Notes under the pieces: generated by a model
Told to the model about the DNA's origin: nothing
The model's input: the letters and a program-made list of their open reading frames with translations, nothing else
The model's database searches: none
Source: Pseudoalteromonas carrageenovora IAM 12662
GTDB taxonomy: Bacteria; Pseudomonadota; Gammaproteobacteria; Enterobacterales; Alteromonadaceae
Length of the DNA stretch: 64,000 nt
Assembly (NCBI RefSeq): GCF_900239935.1
Contig: NZ_LT965928.1
Span: 181,001 to 245,000 of the forward strand
Direction: 5' to 3'
Part shown: positions 8,124 through 16,827 of the stretch, one piece after another
How positions within the stretch are numbered: the first letter of the stretch is position 1
How the letters are laid out: each line of letters begins with the position of its first letter
Translations under genes and position numbers: made by a program

Positions 8124-10244
8124 ATGAAAAGTAACTATTCACCTTTAGTAATCGCTTTATTAGCAGCAATGAGTAGCACGGCGTATGCCGATGAAAAAAA
8201 CCCTCAAAAAGACGAAACAGACATTGAAAGAGTCTTAATTACAGCGTCGCCAATAAAGCGTACAGTGCTTGAGTCAAGCACTCCTGTAACAATTTTAAGC
8301 GGCGAAGAGTTAGATCAAAATCAAGCTGCAACCTTAGGCGATACGTTAAAAAGTGTACCCGGGGTACACAGCTCTTATTACGGACCTGTGGCAAGTAGCC
8401 CTATTATTAGAGGCTTAGATGGACCAAGAATTAAAGTGGTTCAAAATGGTTTAGGTGCATCAGATGCATCGCGTGTAGGGCCAGATCATCAGGTTTCAAC
8501 CGAAACATCTACAGCCACCCAAATTGAGGTTTTAAGAGGCCCAGCTACGCTTTTATACGGCAGTGGTGCTATTGGCGGAGTAGTAAATGTGGTTGATAAC
8601 CGCTTACCCACGCAAAGGCAAGAAGGCGTAAGTGGTGAAGTATTTGCGCAGTACGATAATGTTGCAGATGCTAAAACTCTTTCAACAGATTTAAACGCAG
8701 GTTCCGGTGATTTTGCTTTTCATATTGATGGATATACCCGTAAAACCGATGATTACAAAATCCCTGTGCCAGCAGATATTGATGAAGACGGTGGCAGTAC
8801 TACACTTACAAACTCAGATATTGATGCAAGTGGCTATAACCTAGGCGCAGGCTGGATAACTGACGATATGCGCGTTGCTTTTTCGTATGGGCATATGGAC
8901 TCTGACTATGGCTTACCGGGTGAAGAGGGCGTATTTATAAAGCTTAACCAAGATCGCTATCAAGGCGTAGTGGATTGGAATAATTTAGATGGCTTTATAC
9001 AAGCAGTGCATTGGCAAAACGCTTATACCGATTATGAGCACTCTGAAATTGAAGGGGCTGAAATTGGCACAACTTTTAAAAACGAAAGTATAGAGTCAAG
9101 GTTGTGGGCTGAGCATGCACCTGTTTATGGCTGGAAAGGGATTGTGGGCTTACATTATAACCATAGCGATTTTGAAGCGATTGGTGAAGAAGCATTTACG
9201 CCTCCAACCAAAACAGACAGCATTGCTGCATTTTTAATGGAAGAGAAAAAAGTAGGCTCGCTATTGTGGCAAGTAGGTACTCGTGTTGAGCAGTCAACAC
9301 ATGATGTAGACAATGACTTTTTTACAGCCCTTAGTTCGTCTAACTCAGTTTCGTTTGACGATAAAGATTATGACGCGGTTTCAGGTTCTGCTGGTGTTGT
9401 ATGGAGTATCAATGATAGACACTCATTAGCTTTTAATTACGCATATTCACAGCGTGCACCTTCAGCTTCAGAAATATATGCATATGGGCCTCATATTGGC
9501 TCTGGTACTTACGAAGTTGGCGGTGGATTTGAGCTTAGTAACAACGCCGGTCAATATAGTGTTGTTCAATCTAATGAAAGTATGGATAAAGAGGTTTCAA
9601 ATAATTTAGACCTTACATATAGATATACCGGTGATACATGGAACGCTAACGTTAGCATCTTTAATAATGATATTAGTGACTATGTTTTTGAAAGTTTCAC
9701 AGATTTAGTTATCAGTGATGGTGCTTTTATTTCCTCAGCCGATTACGAAAACCAAGTGGCTGTTTCAGGTGAACCTGACGACGAAGCTGATGGCTTGCCT
9801 GTCGTGTTGTTTGCACAGCAAGACGCTCGTTTATATGGATATGAAGCGCAGGTAGATTGGCATTTAAACGATGATTGGCGCTTAGAAGTGTTTACCGATT
9901 ATACGCGCGCTAAATTAGACTCAGGCGGTAATGTACCAAGAATACCACCAATGAGAGTGGGCTCGTCAGTACATTATGAATATGGAAATTGGCACACCGA
10001 AGTCGAAGTCATTCGTAACGCTAAACAAGACAAAATAGCGGATAACGAAACTTCAACAAAAGGTTATACCATGCTATCGGCCTCAGCTAATTATTATCTA
10101 GATTTAGGCGATGTAGATATGACCATTTATATAAAAGGCGATAACTTAACTGATCAAGAAGGGCGTGTGCATTCATCGTACTTAAAAGACGAAGCCCCTT
10201 TACCAGGACGCTCAGTTAGTTTAGGCGTAAGAGCTCGTTTTTAA
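8124..10244 (+). CDS. znuD: TonB-dependent outer-membrane receptor, ZnuD-like
   Basis: This is an outer-membrane TonB-dependent transporter of 706 residues with a signal peptide (MKSNYSPLV to STAYA). The plug domain starts with VLITASPIKR, a TonB-box-like region. The blocks SPIIRGLDGPRIKVVQNG, GPDHQVSTET and EVLRGPATLLYGSGAIGG closely resemble the zinc receptor ZnuD of Neisseria, and the barrel ends in the aromatic-ending strand GVRARF. I expect high-affinity zinc uptake. The histidine-rich loop seen in some ZnuD proteins is not obvious. The ATG at 8124 is preferred because the signal peptide starts there. The Zur-like box and small metal-binding protein upstream support the zinc assignment. 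Confidence 0.85.
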   Translation: MKSNYSPLVIALLAAMSSTAYADEKNPQKDETDIERVLITASPIKRTVLESSTPVTILSGEELDQNQAATLGDTLKSVPGVHSSYYGPVASSPIIRGLDGPRIKVVQNGLGASDASRVGPDHQVSTETSTATQIEVLRGPATLLYGSGAIGGVVNVVDNRLPTQRQEGVSGEVFAQYDNVADAKTLSTDLNAGSGDFAFHIDGYTRKTDDYKIPVPADIDEDGGSTTLTNSDIDASGYNLGAGWITDDMRVAFSYGHMDSDYGLPGEEGVFIKLNQDRYQGVVDWNNLDGFIQAVHWQNAYTDYEHSEIEGAEIGTTFKNESIESRLWAEHAPVYGWKGIVGLHYNHSDFEAIGEEAFTPPTKTDSIAAFLMEEKKVGSLLWQVGTRVEQSTHDVDNDFFTALSSSNSVSFDDKDYDAVSGSAGVVWSINDRHSLAFNYAYSQRAPSASEIYAYGPHIGSGTYEVGGGFELSNNAGQYSVVQSNESMDKEVSNNLDLTYRYTGDTWNANVSIFNNDISDYVFESFTDLVISDGAFISSADYENQVAVSGEPDDEADGLPVVLFAQQDARLYGYEAQVDWHLNDDWRLEVFTDYTRAKLDSGGNVPRIPPMRVGSSVHYEYGNWHTEVEVIRNAKQDKIADNETSTKGYTMLSASANYYLDLGDVDMTIYIKGDNLTDQEGRVHSSYLKDEAPLPGRSVSLGVRARF

Positions 10245-10253
10245 TTGAAATAA

Positions 10254-10931
10254 TTAAAGCGGCGTTAAACATGTGGTAAATGCCCACACATGTTTAGCGC
10301 CCGCTTGTTTTAAAGCCTGTGTAGCAGCATTAAGTGTAGCGCCTGTTGTCATAACATCATCAATAATAGCAATTGTTTTACCGCCCATATCTTGTGTACA
10401 AACAAAGGCATTTTTTAAATTTTTAACTCGCTTAGCTTTTGAAAGTTCAGATTGCGCTTGCGTTTTTTTATTGCGAATAAGGCTGTTATTTAGAGGTGCA
10501 ACTTTAATCAATAAAGGTTGCCACACTTGGCTTACTTGATTAAAACCACGAGTAACAAATCGACTTTTATGTAACGGTAAAATAATAAAGAAATCTGGCA
10601 GAGTAGGGCTTTGCTCAAAAAACTGCTTGAGCTGCTTTTCGATGATTTGTTGTAATGCCTTTTTATAATGAATTTGGTTATTAAATTTTAGCCGTTTAAG
10701 CCAGTGTTCAAAAGGTGTTTGATAAAACGCACAAGCAAATAAAATATCAAACTCACAATTAGGAAACATTTCAACAATATCAGGTCGATGCAGTAAGTTT
10801 TTATGAGCTGTAAAATCAAATAATGGCAAGTCTTCAAGGCAAAAACTACATAACCCTAAATTAGCAGTAATAGGGCTTTGACATTGCACGCAGTATGAAG
10901 GAAATAACCAATTTAAAACCGTCTGTTTCAT
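10254..10931 (-). CDS. comF: ComF family protein (GntX-like phosphoribosyltransferase fold)
   Basis: This 225-residue cytoplasmic protein has an N-terminal zinc-finger-like region (CVQC near residue 14 and CSFC near 28) and a C-terminal phosphoribosyltransferase-type domain with the PRPP-binding motif IAIIDDVMTTGATL. ComF proteins take part in DNA uptake in competent bacteria; in E. coli the homologue is GntX, next to bioH. Here the gene diverges from bioH, with 74 bases between the likely starts. The 3' end is 10 bases from the convergent TonB receptor gene. The biochemical role is not settled. Confidence 0.9.
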   Translation of the reverse strand: MKQTVLNWLFPSYCVQCQSPITANLGLCSFCLEDLPLFDFTAHKNLLHRPDIVEMFPNCEFDILFACAFYQTPFEHWLKRLKFNNQIHYKKALQQIIEKQLKQFFEQSPTLPDFFIILPLHKSRFVTRGFNQVSQVWQPLLIKVAPLNNSLIRNKKTQAQSELSKAKRVKNLKNAFVCTQDMGGKTIAIIDDVMTTGATLNAATQALKQAGAKHVWAFTTCLTPL

Positions 10932-11005
10932 TGATACAACCTTCGCATTGCAATCGCCTTTTTAAACGCTATGATGAGCCTAAGTTTGGTAAAGGTTTGG
11001 TAAAT

Positions 11006-11743
11006 ATGCAAAATGAGTTAGTGCTATTGCACGGATGGGGAATGAACCAAGGCGTTTGGCAATTAATAAAGCCTGAGCTAGAGTTTTTATATTCAGCAAA
11101 TGTACGTAGTCTTGATTTACCTGGATTTGGTAATAGTTCTGTTTGCCCAACGCCCTATACTTTACATGATGCGGCAGCGCTTTTAAGTGAGCAGCTAAAG
11201 CCACATTCTATTTTAATGGGCTGGTCGTTAGGTGGCTTATTTGCTCTTTATATTGCTAAGCATTGGCCAGAAAAAGTATCAAAAGTAATTTTAATTGCCT
11301 CAACCCCTTTTTTTGCTGAGTCAGATAATTGGCCGGGAATAAAAGCAAATGTATTGACGCAGTTTAAAGAGCAGTTGGTTAACCATCGAGAAAAAACAAT
11401 AGAGCGCTTTTTAGCCATTCAAGCAATGGGTAGCGAGTCGGCGCGTGATGATATAAAACAGCTTAAACAATTACTAAATCAGTACAACGCACCAAAAAGT
11501 GAAGCATTGAGTGCTGGTTTAGAAATTTTACAAAATGACGATTTACGTGGTTTATTTGCACATTGCACTGTGCCTATTAAAGCTATATTTGGCCGGTTAG
11601 ATGCATTGGTGCCGTATAAAGCGGTTAGTAAAATGGCAGCACTAAATACTGACTTTGAATACGAAGTGATTGATAAAGCCTCGCATGCGCCATTTATTTC
11701 TCATAAAGATGAGTTTTTATCTACCGTTAAATCAATGCTTTAA
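11006..11743 (+). CDS. bioH: Pimeloyl-ACP methyl ester carboxylesterase BioH
   Basis: BioH cleaves the methyl ester of pimeloyl-ACP, ending the BioC-BioH route that makes the pimelate moiety of biotin. The alpha/beta hydrolase signature is complete: LHGWGMNQGVW (oxyanion region), the nucleophile elbow GWSLGG, the acid aspartate in FGRLDALVP and the histidine in KASHAPF. The product is 245 residues, near the usual 255. The ATG at 11006 has AAAGG 10 bases upstream; in-frame codons further upstream run into the comF promoter region. Its position beside gntX-like comF matches E. coli. Confidence 0.92.
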   Translation: MQNELVLLHGWGMNQGVWQLIKPELEFLYSANVRSLDLPGFGNSSVCPTPYTLHDAAALLSEQLKPHSILMGWSLGGLFALYIAKHWPEKVSKVILIASTPFFAESDNWPGIKANVLTQFKEQLVNHREKTIERFLAIQAMGSESARDDIKQLKQLLNQYNAPKSEALSAGLEILQNDDLRGLFAHCTVPIKAIFGRLDALVPYKAVSKMAALNTDFEYEVIDKASHAPFISHKDEFLSTVKSML

Positions 11744-11758
11744 AGTAGAGAAAATATT

Positions 11759-11813
11759 AACATTGTTTAAAGCTTTATTTTGTATATGACCTGAGCGATA
11801 ATTAAACAATGTT
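11759..11813. repeat. 12-bp inverted repeat between bioH and the next gene
   Basis: AACATTGTTTAA at 11759-11770 is repeated as its exact complement at 11802-11813, with 31 bases between. It could be a weak terminator for bioH or a regulatory palindrome for the gene at 11834; there is no T tract typical of a terminator. Confidence 0.5.
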
Positions 11814-11833
11814 TAGTTGATGGAGGTTTTATT

Positions 11834-12142
11834 ATGCCAATAGGATCTGTATTTAATAGTGGTGTTGAAGGGTTTAATCGTGTAAGCCAAGGTATAGAAA
11901 AGGCAAGCGCTGAGATTAACCGCGCCAGCATAGAGCAGCAAGACGATGCGCAATTAGCGCAGCAGCGTCAGCTTACTGCTGCACGCCCAGAGGAAGCGGT
12001 TACTGCACCCGTTGCACAGCCCGCTCGTGTTGACGAAGCTCTTGTAAATTTAAAAGTGGAAGAGTTTAACGCCAAAGCTAATACGCAATCTATTCAAACG
12101 GCCGATGACGTACTTGGCACGTTAATCGATATTAAAGTGTAG
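11834..12142 (+). CDS. Small protein resembling flagellar rod/hook protein ends
   Basis: This 102-residue soluble protein has no signal peptide. The N-terminal 35 residues (VFNSGVEGFNRVSQGIEKASAEINRAS) form an amphipathic helix and the C-terminal 35 residues (ALVNLKVEEFNAKANTQSIQTADDVLGTLI) strongly recall the C-terminal helix of flagellar rod and hook proteins (FlgE/F/G family). The middle is short and rich in Ala, Gln and Pro. It thus looks like the two D0 helices of an axial protein without the outer domains. No other flagellar gene is nearby. A good ribosome site (TGGAGG, 8 bases) precedes the ATG. The SprA-related protease gene starts 5 bases after its stop, so they form an operon. Function unknown. 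Confidence 0.8.
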   Translation: MPIGSVFNSGVEGFNRVSQGIEKASAEINRASIEQQDDAQLAQQRQLTAARPEEAVTAPVAQPARVDEALVNLKVEEFNAKANTQSIQTADDVLGTLIDIKV

Positions 12143-12147
12143 CAATA

Positions 12148-13008
12148 ATGAATATTGTCACGCCATTTCCGTCTATCAATATAAACACCGCAAATGTTTA
12201 TACGGAATCTGCACGGCGTGACAATCAACTTCGGGAAGTTATTCCTGCTCCAGCTTCAAGTAGCGCAAGCAATACTGAAACTAAAGCTCAAAGCGACGCT
12301 GAAAAAGCTAAGCTGCCAGGCAGTAATAGTGATGTATCGACTTATGATGCCACCGGTAAACTAGCTGACGATAAAGCAATTGATCAGCGTGAAGGCAATT
12401 CAGAAAATTCAGAGAGTGCTGATCAAGAGGCCGAGCAAGAAGCGTCTCAACAAGAAACTGAGCAAGAAGAGCAACAGCTCGAACAAGAGCAACAACAAAT
12501 AAAAGAACTGAAAGCGCGCGATACCGAAGTACGAGTTCATGAGCAAGCGCACGCCTCTGTAGGGGGGCAATATGCTGGCTCTCCTAGTTATGAATACCAG
12601 CGCGGTCCGGATGGCACAAATTACGCTATTGGCGGTGAGGTACAAATTGATGTATCTGAAATCCCAGACGATCCGCAAGCGACAATAGATAAAATGCAAA
12701 CGGTACGTGCAGCGGCACTTGCCCCAGCAGAGCCATCAAGTGCAGACAGAGCCATAGCTGCTGATGCAACACAAAAAATGGCGGCTGCCCAAGCTGAACT
12801 TTCAGCTCCTAAAGAAGAGCAAACTGAAGAAAGTGAGCAAAGCACTAAACTCTCATCAAACGAAACCAGCACAGCAGAATCACAAAGCGATACTAATACA
12901 GAGCAATCACGCGATCCTGAAGTAGACGCACGAGCCGGTCGTATTGCTAATTTTTATCAAATGACGAGCTCTCCACAAAATGAAAGTGGCTTTTCGGCGT
13001 ATGGTTGA
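12148..13008 (+). CDS. SprA-related putative metalloprotease
   Basis: This 286-residue protein belongs to the SprA-related family. The conserved core runs from about residue 130 (EVRVHEQAHASVGG) through YEYQRGPDGTNYAIGGEV to the helix TVRAAALAPAEPSSADRAIA. HEQAH has the spacing of a zinc HExxH motif with Gln in the third position. A long Glu/Gln-rich, low-complexity stretch (about residues 85-125) precedes the core, and a disordered acidic tail follows. There is no signal peptide. It forms a tight operon with the flagellar-like mini protein. Protease activity is a family prediction, not shown here. Confidence 0.82.
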   Translation: MNIVTPFPSININTANVYTESARRDNQLREVIPAPASSSASNTETKAQSDAEKAKLPGSNSDVSTYDATGKLADDKAIDQREGNSENSESADQEAEQEASQQETEQEEQQLEQEQQQIKELKARDTEVRVHEQAHASVGGQYAGSPSYEYQRGPDGTNYAIGGEVQIDVSEIPDDPQATIDKMQTVRAAALAPAEPSSADRAIAADATQKMAAAQAELSAPKEEQTEESEQSTKLSSNETSTAESQSDTNTEQSRDPEVDARAGRIANFYQMTSSPQNESGFSAYG

Positions 13009-13050
13009 TTAGGTTTAGGTTAGTTAGCATTAAAACAATATAAATAATAA

Positions 13051-13072
13051 AAAAGCCGCATTAGCGGCTTTT
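13051..13072 (+). terminator. Terminator after the SprA-related gene
   Basis: A 9-bp perfect stem AAAAGCCGC / GCGGCTTTT with loop ATTA is followed by further T residues, a canonical intrinsic terminator 42 bases after the stop. Because the stem begins with A residues it can also serve transcription from the other strand (tex). Confidence 0.92.
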
Positions 13073-13087
13073 TTAGTTTAGTAAGTT

Positions 13088-13249
13088 ATACCAATTTTAT
13101 TAAAAACATGATCATTCTAGCGTATTAAATAACTCACTAACTACGTTAAAAATTATTTATATAGAACAACTATGTATCATAATTTTAGCCTTGTTATTGA
13201 GCTATTTTCTTTTTGCTATAATAGATCACTAATTTAATGCAATTGGTAT
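13088..13249. repeat. MITE-like intergenic element with short inverted ends
   Basis: About 160 AT-rich bases are bounded by ATACCAATT (13088-13096) and its exact complement AATTGGTAT (13241-13249). It has no coding capacity and sits neatly between the terminator of the SprA-related gene and the 3' end of tex. Related intergenic elements with ACCAATT ends are, as I recall, common in Alteromonadales genomes. Only one copy is seen here, so repeat status is inferred. Confidence 0.5.
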
Positions 13250-13258
13250 TAACAGCGT

Positions 13259-15580
13259 TTACTTTTTAGTTTTTGCGTTAGCAAATGCATCTGCAAACGC
13301 ATTACCCATCATAGCATTGCCATTATCGCGCTTTGGCTTAGCTGCGCGAGGTTGCTGTGAGTTGCTATTACGTTGTTTTTGAGGAGCAGCGGCTGGTTTA
13401 TTACTTGTGTCTATGTCGTCATCTAAGCGCATAGTAAAGCTAATACGTTTACGAGCTGCGTCTACTTCAACCACTTTTACTTTTACAATGTCGCCAGCTT
13501 TTACTACTTCGCGTGGGTCTGATATAAACTTATTAGTGATTGCTGAAATATGCACTAAGCCATCTTGATGAACGCCTACATCGACAAACGCACCAAAGTT
13601 AGCAACGTTAGATACAACGCCTTCTAAAATCATACCTGGTTTAAGGTCGCTAATTTTTTCAACGCCCGCTTTAAATTCAGCAGTTTTAAACTCAGGGCGC
13701 GGATCGCGACCAGGTTTATCAAGCTCACTAATAATATCGGTAACGGTTGGTAAGCCAAATTTCTCGTCAATATAATCGTTAGCAGCAAGTTTAGTTAAAA
13801 AGTCACTGTTACCAATTAAGCTACTTACATCAAGGCTATTACGCTCACAAATACGCTTAACAATCGGGTAAGCTTCAGGGTGAACAGATGAATTATCTAA
13901 AGGGTCACTGCCATTATTAATACGTAAAAAGCCGGCCGCTTGTTCAAAGGCTTTTGGCCCTAAACGTTCAACCTTTTTAAGTTCACTGCGCTTAGTAAAT
14001 ACGCCGTTAGTATTGCGGTAATTAACAATATTTTGCGCTAATGTTTTGTTCAAACCAGATACGCGAGTAAGTAGCGGCACTGATGCCATATTTAAATCTA
14101 CACCTACTGAGTTTACACAATCTTCAACGACCGAAATTAGGCTTTGGCCTAACTGGCTTTGTGATACATCGTGTTGGTATTGGCCTACACCAATTGATTT
14201 TGGCTCAATCTTAACAAGTTCAGCAAGAGGGTCCTGTAAGCGACGAGCAATAGATACAGCACCACGTATAGAAACATCTAAATCTGGAAATTCGTTGGCA
14301 GCAAATTCAGAGGCAGAGTAAACCGATGCACCCGCTTCGCTCACCATAATTTTATTTAGTTTAAGCTCGGTATTGGCTTTAATTAGTTCGGCAACTAATT
14401 TGTCTGACTCGCGAGATGCGGTGCCATTACCAATCGCAATAAGTTCTACTTTATGTTGACGACAAAGCTGCTCTAATGTGCGAATGGATTTATCCCAATG
14501 ATTTTGCGGTGCATGAGGGAAAATAGTTTGTGTGGCAAGCAATTTACCTGTGCTATCTACAACGGCAATTTTACAGCCAGTTCGTAAGCCAGGATCGAGC
14601 CCTAAAGTAGTTCGCGGGCCTGCTGGAGCCGCCATTAATAAGTCTTTTAAGTTTTTAGCAAATACGTCAATAGCGCCAGTTTCTGCTTTTTCGCGCATTG
14701 CTGCTAAAAACTCATTCTCAAGGTGTAAGCCGAGTTTAATTTTCCATGCCCATTGCACAACATTTAAAAGCCACTCGCTTGCAGCTTTATATTTAATGTC
14801 TAAGCGGTAATGTTCAGCAATCATTTGTGCGCATAGTTGAGCTGAATTTTCTGAGTTTGGCTCTGGATTTACATTTAACTGTAAAATGCCTTCGTTACGA
14901 GCGCGTAGCATCGCAAGTGCACGGTGCGATGGAACTTTTTTAAGGGCTTCTTGATGCTCAAAGTAATCTCTGTACTTAGCGCCTGCTTGTTCTTGCCCTT
15001 TAATGAGTGAGCTTTCTATAGCGCCATTTTGGCTTATATAGCTTCTAAACTTAGCAAGTAATTTAGCGTCTTCAGCAAAGCGCTCCATTAAAATAAATTT
15101 AGCGCCATCAAGTGCCGCTTTAGTATCTGCAATACCTTTTTCGGCATTTACAAATTGTTCGGCCTCTTGCTCTGGGCTTAAATTTGCATCGTTAAATAGT
15201 GTATCGGCAAGAGGCTCTAAGCCTGCTTCAATTGCTATTTGGCCTTTAGTACGGCGCTTAGCTTTATAAGGTAAGTATAAATCTTCAAGCTCTGTTTTAC
15301 TTTGTGCGCTGGCAATATCGGCGCTTAGCTCGGCGGTGAGTTTATTTTGCGATTCTATCGTCGATAAAATAAAACCACGGCGCTCTTCAAGTTCTCGTAA
15401 GTACGACAAGCGTTGCTCTAAAAGACGCAGTTGGGTGTCATCTAATCCACCTGTGATTTCTTTACGGTAACGTGCAATAAAAGGAACAGTTGCGCCTTCA
15501 TCAAGTAACTTTGTTGCTGCAACAACCTGTTGCTGCTGTGCATTTAGCTCTGAGGCTAAACGTGCAGAGATATCGCTCAT
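13259..15580 (-). CDS. tex: Tex-family RNA-binding transcription accessory protein
   Basis: Tex (YhgF in E. coli) is a 773-residue cytoplasmic nucleic-acid-binding protein linked to transcription and expression of stress and toxin genes. The order is: an N-terminal helical part with [15 protein letters not shown], a YqgF/RNase-H-like domain ([19 protein letters not shown], about residue 325), helix-hairpin-helix motifs ([16 protein letters not shown], about 500), and a C-terminal S1 domain ([21 protein letters not shown], about 655). A basic, Gln/Asn-rich tail follows. It lies on the same strand as greB, as in E. coli, but with two genes between them. Confidence 0.96.
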   Translation of the reverse strand: MSDISARLASELNAQQQQVVAATKLLDEGATVPFIARYRKEITGGLDDTQLRLLEQRLSYLRELEERRGFILSTIESQNKLTAELSADIASAQSKTELEDLYLPYKAKRRTKGQIAIEAGLEPLADTLFNDANLSPEQEAEQFVNAEKGIADTKAALDGAKFILMERFAEDAKLLAKFRSYISQNGAIESSLIKGQEQAGAKYRDYFEHQEALKKVPSHRALAMLRARNEGILQLNVNPEPNSENSAQLCAQMIAEHYRLDIKYKAASEWLLNVVQWAWKIKLGLHLENEFLAAMREKAETGAIDVFAKNLKDLLMAAPAGPRTTLGLDPGLRTGCKIAVVDSTGKLLATQTIFPHAPQNHWDKSIRTLEQLCRQHKVELIAIGNGTASRESDKLVAELIKANTELKLNKIMVSEAGASVYSASEFAANEFPDLDVSIRGAVSIARRLQDPLAELVKIEPKSIGVGQYQHDVSQSQLGQSLISVVEDCVNSVGVDLNMASVPLLTRVSGLNKTLAQNIVNYRNTNGVFTKRSELKKVERLGPKAFEQAAGFLRINNGSDPLDNSSVHPEAYPIVKRICERNSLDVSSLIGNSDFLTKLAANDYIDEKFGLPTVTDIISELDKPGRDPRPEFKTAEFKAGVEKISDLKPGMILEGVVSNVANFGAFVDVGVHQDGLVHISAITNKFISDPREVVKAGDIVKVKVVEVDAARKRISFTMRLDDDIDTSNKPAAAPQKQRNSNSQQPRAAKPKRDNGNAMMGNAFADAFANAKTKK

Positions 15581-15676
15581 GCAAAAACCTTTTTATACAA
15601 TAAAATAAGACCAGAAGCGTGTTACTGGCGTCGTTAATTGCTTGAATAATATCACAGGAGGTAGTAATAAAAAGCT

Positions 15677-15706
15677 CTTAAAGCAAGCTATTTTACTTGC
15701 TTTAAG
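15677..15706 (-). terminator. Terminator of the CBS-protein operon
   Basis: A perfect 11-bp stem (CTTAAAGCAAG with its complement at 15696-15706) and an 8-base loop lie 43 bases after the CBS gene. Read on the minus strand it is followed by AGCTTTTTATT, giving a U tract. Confidence 0.8.
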
Positions 15707-15748
15707 ATGGTTGGGTTGGGAGTAAATTACTGCGGTTAAAAGAGCGCC

Positions 15749-16330
15749 CTAGTGAGGGTGCTCAATGTTTTCTAATACTTCACTGAAAGAGTGGGCTATT
15801 GGCGTAATATGTACTGGTATGTGTAATGTTTTAGCTATTTGGCGAGCTGAAATTAAGCCGCAAATTTCGCTGCTGGCTGTTGTTACCAATAAAAACATTG
15901 TGCCTTGGTGCTCCATTGTTTGAAGCGCATCACCAATACATGCGTAGCTTAAGCTTTGCATGCTTACACCTGTAAGTTTACTAATAGGGGTCATGATGTC
16001 GCGTAAGCTCACTTCGCTTTTTGGTGTATTTAAACGCTGGGCAATAATAGTGATTTTAGAGCTTTGTAAATCAGCACTAGAAACCAGCCCAATTAATTTT
16101 TGATTTTCATCAGTGACTAAAACAAAGTCTGATTGTTGTGCACTTACTTGTTTTAGTGCTTCAGTTATCGTTGTTCCGTACTGAGCACGAATTGGCGTTT
16201 TATGGGTAAAGTTATTTACCATTTTTAACGCAGGTGATGATAAGTCAATTAATGGTTGATCGTCTGCAAATGTGCTTGCAATAACACCGTGAGATACATT
16301 TAGGGTACGTAATTCTTTAAAGTTAGACAT
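15749..16330 (-). CDS. CBS-domain protein
   Basis: This 193-residue soluble protein has two CBS motifs, one around residues 45-95 (RAQYGTTITEALKQV..FVLVTDENQKLIGLVSSADL) and one around 110-170 (LRDIMTPISKLTGVSM..LLVTTASSEICGLISARQI). CBS pairs bind adenine nucleotides and usually sense energy state; the partner is unknown. An ATG at 16330 has AAGGTGA five bases upstream, which favours it over an in-frame GTG at 16339. It follows the small exported protein gene by 50 bases and probably shares its promoter. This pair is inserted between tex and greB compared with E. coli. Confidence 0.85.
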   Translation of the reverse strand: MSNFKELRTLNVSHGVIASTFADDQPLIDLSSPALKMVNNFTHKTPIRAQYGTTITEALKQVSAQQSDFVLVTDENQKLIGLVSSADLQSSKITIIAQRLNTPKSEVSLRDIMTPISKLTGVSMQSLSYACIGDALQTMEHQGTMFLLVTTASSEICGLISARQIAKTLHIPVHITPIAHSFSEVLENIEHPH

Positions 16331-16380
16331 AATAGTCACCTTAGTCGTTATAAAATTTAATTAAGTTGTAAAATAATGAA

Positions 16381-16692
16381 TTAAATTAAATAGCTAGGTG
16401 GTCCGCGTTGGTACGCAGTACTAAAAGGTCTGTTTAAATTAGTGCTCTTATAAAAAGAGTTTACGACATTAGGAAGTGGTTGAAGCGCCCTAAAGGTAAA
16501 TGCATTAACGTGAGAATCTACGTCAAGATCGAGGTTAGCTTGGTCAGGAATGTCACAAGCAATAAAGTGGTTAGCTAGCTTAGCGCTATCTATGTTTACT
16601 TCAGTGGTATTGGCATGCAACGACAAACTTACACTCATTAAAAGTGCAAACAATACGGCATTATTTAATATGCGCTGTACTACGTTTGACAT
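16381..16692 (-). CDS. Small exported protein with C-terminal RGPP tail
   Basis: This 103-residue protein has an N-terminal signal peptide (hydrophobic about residues 10-26, SLSLHA). The mature part contains HFIACDIPDQANLDLDVDSH and ends YQRGPPSYLI. The tail resembles NRDPP at the end of the zinc-locus protein at 7626-7931, and the LDL..H stretch is also shared, so I suspect one family of small periplasmic proteins. The ATG at 16692 is chosen because AAGG lies 8 bases upstream; a GTG two codons earlier would be too close. It is the first gene of an operon with the CBS protein. Function unknown. Confidence 0.75.
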   Translation of the reverse strand: MSNVVQRILNNAVLFALLMSVSLSLHANTTEVNIDSAKLANHFIACDIPDQANLDLDVDSHVNAFTFRALQPLPNVVNSFYKSTNLNRPFSTAYQRGPPSYLI

Positions 16693-16711
16693 GGCCACTA
16701 CCTTAAAAAAT

Positions 16712-16733
16712 TCAGGTTAACCAAGTAACCTGA
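16712..16733 (-). promoter_or_regulatory. Palindrome at the predicted mRNA 5' end of the RGPP/CBS operon
   Basis: Perfect 8-base arms (TCAGGTTA, complement TAACCTGA) enclose 6 bases. On the minus strand a run of six T follows, then the ribosome site AAGG and the ATG at 16692. A promoter fits just upstream (TTGTGT at 16765-16770, 17-base spacer, TATAAG at 16742-16747), placing the transcript start near 16735, at the edge of the palindrome. It may be an operator across +1 or a 5' stem in the mRNA. Confidence 0.6.
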
Positions 16734-16827
16734 TTAACTCTCTTATATCCTACTCAAATAGAATACACAATAAAAAGTTAATATGATCTGAATCAAAGTT
16801 TTTATTGATAACTACTGTTATTGGGCT

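Noticed and set aside
11768..11801. Sigma-28-like elements (TAAAGCTT and GCGATAA) before the flagellar-like mini protein
   Set aside because: The spacing of 18 bases is far from the usual 11, so a flagellar-sigma promoter is not supported.
12409..12699. Minus-strand frame opposite the SprA-related gene
   Set aside because: It is a shadow of the Glu/Gln-rich coding stretch with low-complexity Leu/Phe composition and no ribosome site.
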